From an uncultured Bacteroidota bacterium (GTDB taxonomy: Bacteria; Bacteroidota; Bacteroidia; NS11-12g; UBA9320), in assembly GCA_937124965.1 (NCBI GenBank), contig CAKZLB010000042.1:1-49262 (forward strand): a stretch of DNA of 49,262 bases. Reading direction: 5' to 3'. The notes below the pieces were generated by a model, which saw nothing but the letters and a program-made list of their open reading frames with translations, made no database searches and was not told where the DNA came from. A program made the translations under genes and the position numbers. The stretch's first letter is position 1. Each line of letters begins with the position of its first letter. Shown here one piece after another: positions 45,199 to 49,262 of this stretch.

Positions 45199-45462
45199 AT
45201 GTCTAAACCAACGGATAAACTGTGGGAAATTGTACCTGTATTTGACAACTACAAATCTTTAAAATATGTAAAAGGTGGGTGTCGTGCAGTTATTAATCAA
45301 ATCCCTAAAAACTACAATCTAGTAAATTTCCTCATAAGTGTAATTGTTCAGCGGAACGATTGTACAAATTGTATTCTGATACACTTTGAAGAACGATATG
45401 ACGACTCACTTTCGGTTAGAGTTTCATTATTCGCAGCCCCAAAAATCCAGATTTTTCAGTAA
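45199..45462 (+). CDS. Small hypothetical protein
   Basis: An 87-residue frame with a balanced residue composition (KLWEIVPVFDNYKSLKYVKGG at its start) and no membrane segment. It lies in the same direction as its neighbours with no antisense alternative of quality. I recognise no family; it could be a real small gene or a chance frame. Confidence 0.45.
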   Translation: MSKPTDKLWEIVPVFDNYKSLKYVKGGCRAVINQIPKNYNLVNFLISVIVQRNDCTNCILIHFEERYDDSLSVRVSLFAAPKIQIFQ

Positions 45463-45562
45463 TTAATGACACCCCAAAGGTCGTTAGGTGCTTTGCACAA
45501 CTTATACTACTGACGGTTCTTCTCCAAAATTCATTAACCCAAACTAACTTGATAATAAACCA

Positions 45563-47008
45563 ATGCCAGTTTCCGATATTTTCAAACAATTAAAAACTCA
45601 AAAAGTACGATCATTTTTAATAAAAGCACTTGCCATTTCTTTACTATTTTATCAGCTAATTGGGGCGTTTTCTATTGCTCCTGTTGAACTTGATGGAATA
45701 CGAATAGCCACAGGTGTAACTACAATTAACAGTCACGGAATTGAAAGTTCAAAGGAGGAGTTATATGCATATGACGTTCAGGCTGGGACCTACCTTACAA
45801 TTCTTAGAATTCACCAGCTTACATCTGTTAACCCCTTTACCATTTTTTCAATACTGTCTACGGTCGGTTGTTTATCGTTTATTTTTTTTGGGGCCCAAAT
45901 GGTTTCATATTATACAAACTCCAATTTTTGGGTTGCTCTGGTTTGCATATTGCTTTTTCAAGAAGCCTTAGTGAATGCCTATTATCCAAACTCCAATGTG
46001 TTTGCTGCACCCTTTCTCATTATGAGTGTCTACTTTTTAACGCAACGGGTTTCAAATGGTAATGTTCTTTTAAGCGCAATGTTACTTGCTTTTGGTGTAT
46101 GGATGAGAATAGATTCGATAATGATTTCTTTAATTTTTCCATTGTTACTATTTCGACAAACCTTAGCTGGATTTTTAAGAAGGTCAAGTCTATTCGCTTT
46201 AACATTTATCACAGTTTTTATCACTCTTTCGCAGCTAAGCAACGTTGAACTTTCAAATATATTTGGGTTAACTCAAAGACATATGGAAGGTACTTTCGGA
46301 GGAAAACCGATGCTTGGAATACTTGGTCAAGTTGAAATTCAAAGTTATTTAAGCTTTTATTCATTGGTAAATATTGTAATGATAGGCATAGGTATTATCT
46401 ACCTTCTACGAACAAATAACCTAAAGCTGCTCTCTTCATGTCTGGTTGCTATATTACCCTTAGTTTGTGTTTACTTTGGTGACTTATCGTCTCCCAAATA
46501 TCTGTTTTATGTGCTGCCATTTTATGCAATATTTACTGCAAGTGCACTGAAATACTTGAAAGGAAGGCCTGTTTTGAGTTCATTCGTTGTGTTTCTATGG
46601 ATGTCACAATACCTCTTTTTTGGGATACAAACCACCACTAACAATGGAGAATTTTCTGGGGTAGAAATTGGAGATTTTATCGTTTCCCCAAAGGCTAAAA
46701 ACATTCAACCTTATCTGCTAAATACGGATGATGGCAAGAGAATGCTTTCTGGGAAAATGCTTCTTCCTGTAGCATGGTATTTAAAGAAACTAGAGAGAAA
46801 TACTAGAGTTAAGGAATTAGAAGGAATCGTTTCTACATACAACACTTCACGGTTAGATAAAAAAGGGTTAGCACTTGATACCCATAATGATTTAATGCTG
46901 CTGTCATTAATTCTGAGTCAGAAGAATATTCACCTAACCAATAAAGAAGGGAATATGCATACGTATTCTAATGGTGATTTAGAATTATTAGTTGCTCTGA
47001 ATGATTAA
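45563..47008 (+). CDS. Polytopic membrane protein, possible glycosyltransferase-C type
   Basis: A 481-residue integral membrane protein with about ten hydrophobic segments between residues 20 and 360 and a soluble C-terminal tail of ~110 residues. The first periplasmic loop after segment 1 holds acidic residues (VELDGIRIATGV, SKEELYAYDVQAG), the place where GT-C (PMT/ArnT-like) enzymes keep their catalytic Asp. The RVSNGNVLLSAMLLAFGVWMRID stretch is similar to GT-C cores. The fold assignment is an inference from topology. Confidence 0.65.
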   Translation: MPVSDIFKQLKTQKVRSFLIKALAISLLFYQLIGAFSIAPVELDGIRIATGVTTINSHGIESSKEELYAYDVQAGTYLTILRIHQLTSVNPFTIFSILSTVGCLSFIFFGAQMVSYYTNSNFWVALVCILLFQEALVNAYYPNSNVFAAPFLIMSVYFLTQRVSNGNVLLSAMLLAFGVWMRIDSIMISLIFPLLLFRQTLAGFLRRSSLFALTFITVFITLSQLSNVELSNIFGLTQRHMEGTFGGKPMLGILGQVEIQSYLSFYSLVNIVMIGIGIIYLLRTNNLKLLSSCLVAILPLVCVYFGDLSSPKYLFYVLPFYAIFTASALKYLKGRPVLSSFVVFLWMSQYLFFGIQTTTNNGEFSGVEIGDFIVSPKAKNIQPYLLNTDDGKRMLSGKMLLPVAWYLKKLERNTRVKELEGIVSTYNTSRLDKKGLALDTHNDLMLLSLILSQKNIHLTNKEGNMHTYSNGDLELLVALND

Positions 47009-47053
47009 GTCAATTTTCTATACAAACTGTTTGTATTTGAATGAACGAGACAA

Positions 47054-47613
47054 TTATCGCTTAACAACCTTTTTAAAAAATCGGTCATTATCAACAAGTA
47101 TTTCTATAAAATAGAGACCTGGTTGACCAACAATCTCTACGGATACTTGGATCCTCTTATTGAACTGGTTTGACCGAACTACTTGTCCGTTTGAGTAGGG
47201 TTTGGATAACAAATGATTGAAGGGTTTTCAATGGATTGTATTTTACTCAAACTCGAATCAATTGAGAAGAAAAAACCGGTTTGGGAGCCTGTAGAACCTG
47301 CAATTATGTCCCTACCATAAATTCCAACAAAATGACCTGTTTTAAATTGATTTGTGGTATCATAATTTGTCAACCGCTGAAAAAGTGACCATTTACCATT
47401 TTTGTTTTGGGAATAAGTGGTATCATACTCGTGATCAGCGTGAGAGCCAACAATGGCGTGGGTTTCATGAATATCAACTACATCGTAACTGTAACCGGCA
47501 CGTCCGTTAGAAACTCTTGAATTTTTGTAAATACTTGTGCAAGCAGCTGATTTGATGAAATCAGTTATGAGGCAATTAGGCTTATAGTTTTCATAGGATA
47601 ATTTTTGTTTGAT
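47054..47613 (-). pseudogene. Remnant of a secreted FG-GAP-repeat protein with T9SS sorting domain
   Basis: Reading leftwards, an open frame without a start codon encodes an FG-GAP-like repeat (GRAGYSYDVVDIHETHAIVGS, then QNKNGKWSLFQRLTNYD, GHFVGIYGRDIIAGS) followed by IICYPNP, the start of a T9SS type A domain. Right after NP, at about 47197-47199, the frame breaks into TDK-stop. Moving one base restores YSNGQVVRSN..VSVEIVGQPGLYFIEILV..FFKKVVKR-stop, an excellent T9SS C-terminus ending at 47054. So one base is missing, and the 5' part of the gene is absent (in-frame TAA just upstream of 47613). A sequencing error could explain the frameshift but not the missing 5' end. Confidence 0.8.
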
Positions 47614-47723
47614 TTAAGATACGGTAATATCTTGGAAATGGTTGGGTGGATAAAAAAAGTTGTAGTTGGGTTCACTACTTTTAATACGTGCAGTTGCACC
47701 CATACTTCGTTCATTGATAAGCA

Positions 47724-47757
47724 CAAAAAAAGCCCTCCGTCAATTAACGGAAGGCTT
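47724..47757 (-). terminator. Terminator of the right-edge T9SS protein gene
   Basis: Read on the minus strand, AGCCTTCCGT and ACGGAGGGCT (one G-U wobble) form a stem with loop TAATTG, followed by TTTTTTTG. It begins about 28 bp after the stop codon at 47785. Confidence 0.8.
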
Positions 47758-47784
47758 GTACATGTTTCTGTTTTACTTACTATT

Positions 47785-49262
47785 CTAATGTTTTATAATG
47801 AGTTTTTCTGTTTTAGAGAAGTCTTCTCCAATAAACTCTAAGAAATAAATTCCTGTATCGTAGTTAGTTATGTCTATGTCAACACTGTAAACATTCTCAG
47901 TGTTGAAATGAGCAATACTCTTACCTTTTAGGTCTTTCATAACTATTTGAGTTGGTCGTTCAACGTTGTTCCATTCTACCACAACATTGTATTTTGCTGG
48001 GTTTGGATAAATAGTGGCTTTAAACCCACCTTCTTCAACCATACCGTGAACCATAACTACTTTAGAGTAATCGAATTCTCCATCGAAATCTACTTGCTTG
48101 ATTCGGTAATACGTTACGTCGCTATATGGATTTTCATCTATAAATGAATAACGATTTATTTGTGAAGAAAATCCAGCTCCTGCCTCTTCCCCAATTACTT
48201 CCCAATGAGCTCCGTCGTGTGTTCTTTCAATAACAAAATGACTGTTGTTATCTTCAGAGCCTGTAGCCCATCTTACTTTAACTACATTTCCTAAGTATCT
48301 AGCTTTTACCGACAACCATTCAACTGGCAAAGCACCACCCCAAAGACCGAAGTCGTTGTTGTTGTCTTCGTTTCCACCAGAACTAAAGGAAGCAGTTTCG
48401 ATATTGTTTGTTGTCATAGAGGCACCACTTGGAACTGTTAACTCGTCAATTGTTGTTGCATAACACAGGGTACCTGATGGCGTTTCTTCTTCCTCTTCAC
48501 CTGTTTCATATGTTACTACGAGCAAAGCAGCTTTAGAAGAATTATCATCGTATGTATACGCATCTCTGTCGCCAGAGTCATCTTTTTTAAGAATGAATGC
48601 CATATCGTTTGTCGAACTCCAACCACTGCGATTAACAATTTCTTGAACGATATCTTTTATGTCAGGGGAGTTGTATTGTCCATTATTGTACCAACTTCCA
48701 AAAGTCCAGTTAACATAGTTTGAGGTTGTCGAACGATCGCTAATATCCTTTTTACTTGAAGAGAACTGACTAGCGCTATTTATGTCGTGACCATAGATTT
48801 TTACAGAGGCACTGCCTGTTTCAGTCTCTGTACCAGTAAATTGTATGTATGCATTGGTAATGGTTGCACCTTGTGGAATGCTTAGCGATTGGAATCGAAT
48901 ACCAACTAGGTCTTCAGCTAAATCTAAATCGCTGCTAGTGCGCGACATATCACCTTTTTTACCTGATTCTTCCGCATCGTCATACGAATGAGATACACGT
49001 TTGGAAATTGTTGCAGTAGAAGAACCACCACCACCGTTTCCAGGGATATAAGGTTGTAAGAAGCAATACTTACCATCAACACCAACTACGGTGCTGTCTA
49101 ATAATTCTTCTCCGTATGAGATGTTTCCATCACAGTTTTCATCGGCGTATAAATATACTTTTACACCAGATACACCGTATTCCAAGTTTTCAAGTAATCC
49201 GTTTTCGTTGATATCAGCAAACACATTTCCGTTAATAATATTAATAAAGTCAGAAGAGTCGG
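47785..49262 (-). CDS. Large secreted T9SS protein with SdrD_B-like and DNRLRE-like domains (partial, 5' end outside)
   Basis: The frame is open to the right edge; codons beyond GTG 49224 continue (DSSDFINIINGN), so the real start is outside the window. From the edge inward there is an SdrD_B-like domain (VFADINENGLLENLEYGVSG, VKVYLYADENCDG), a Gly/Ser linker, a DNRLRE-type beta-domain of about 165 residues (LVGIRFQSLSIPQGATITNAYIQF through AALLVVTYETG), a short linker with an EEEEE-rich turn, a fibronectin/immunoglobulin-like segment (VKARYLGNVVKVRWATGSEDNN) and a T9SS type A domain starting ATIYPNPAKYN and ending FSKTEKLIIKH. It is likely a surface-exposed adhesin or carbohydrate-binding protein. 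Confidence 0.85.
   Translation of the reverse strand, partial: DSSDFINIINGNVFADINENGLLENLEYGVSGVKVYLYADENCDGNISYGEELLDSTVVGVDGKYCFLQPYIPGNGGGGSSTATISKRVSHSYDDAEESGKKGDMSRTSSDLDLAEDLVGIRFQSLSIPQGATITNAYIQFTGTETETGSASVKIYGHDINSASQFSSSKKDISDRSTTSNYVNWTFGSWYNNGQYNSPDIKDIVQEIVNRSGWSSTNDMAFILKKDDSGDRDAYTYDDNSSKAALLVVTYETGEEEEETPSGTLCYATTIDELTVPSGASMTTNNIETASFSSGGNEDNNNDFGLWGGALPVEWLSVKARYLGNVVKVRWATGSEDNNSHFVIERTHDGAHWEVIGEEAGAGFSSQINRYSFIDENPYSDVTYYRIKQVDFDGEFDYSKVVMVHGMVEEGGFKATIYPNPAKYNVVVEWNNVERPTQIVMKDLKGKSIAHFNTENVYSVDIDITNYDTGIYFLEFIGEDFSKTEKLIIKH

Noticed and set aside
47605-47841. Plus-strand 78-codon frame containing KHKKSPPSINGRL
   Set aside because: This too is a terminator hairpin read in the wrong strand, and it overlaps the end of the real T9SS gene. 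The likeness to the previous frame comes from the hairpins, not from a shared protein.

Overview
The window reads as Bacteroidota chromosome, most likely a marine-type flavobacterium (Flavobacteriales; family not resolvable by eye). The base composition is AT-rich. Several secreted proteins end in type IX secretion (T9SS) type A sorting domains. There are Bacteroidota-typical families (DUF6089 outer-membrane protein, bacterial alpha-2-macroglobulin, a second short RsmI-like methylase). Several promoters match the Bacteroidota TTG-N19/21-TAnnTTTG pattern.

Region 1 (1-17,680) is ordinary chromosome rich in envelope and secreted proteins: an RsmI-like methylase and a C-terminal processing peptidase leftwards, then an M13 metallopeptidase lipoprotein, a secreted endonuclease/phosphatase-fold protein paired with a DUF6089 protein, a giant alpha-2-macroglobulin lipoprotein with an intact CxEQ thioester motif, a T9SS esterase, HemW, and a cold-shock-domain protein whose tail overlaps a convergent RhlE-like helicase. 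Region 2 (17,792-24,514) holds sugar-nucleotide and lipopolysaccharide genes: an operon of DegT aminotransferase, UDP-glucose dehydrogenase and UDP-xylose synthase, then an outer-membrane protein and Kdo transferase. Region 3 (24,524-34,926) has a very large TraB/GumN-domain protein, D-aminoacyl-tRNA deacylase, a nitroreductase, a Mn-type superoxide dismutase with a strong terminator, a formylglycine-generating-enzyme-fold protein, a YkvA protein, a small secreted protein and an AsmA-family protein.

Region 4 (35,103-42,632) is the most interesting part. A tRNA-Val(TAC) gene is the target of a compact integrated element of about 7.45 kb, bounded by a perfect 46-bp direct repeat of the tRNA 3' end. 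All its genes point left: tyrosine integrase, an unrecognised 394-aa protein, an excisionase-like HTH protein, a rolling-circle (HUH) Rep protein, then a tightly overlapping controller protein / C5-methyltransferase / Sau3AI-like endonuclease cassette. The element has tandem 11-bp-phased ATTTGCATACT repeats near both ends; the right-hand set overlaps the predicted integrase promoter. The controller gene has a textbook Bacteroidota promoter overlapped by a TTGGTCA/TGACCAA inverted repeat. By eye there is no GATC from the left att core to about 38,588, including the whole restriction cassette, which fits a GATC-specific system.

Region 5 (42,633-49,262) is chromosome again: the displaced terminator of the tRNA, a non-coding stretch, a diheme cytochrome lipoprotein of the SO2930 type, a 290-aa protein with possible primase-like motifs, a small hypothetical, a polytopic membrane protein, a frameshifted and truncated remnant of a secreted FG-GAP/T9SS protein, and the C-terminal part of a large secreted T9SS protein that runs off the right edge. 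No rRNA, CRISPR array or insertion sequence was seen.
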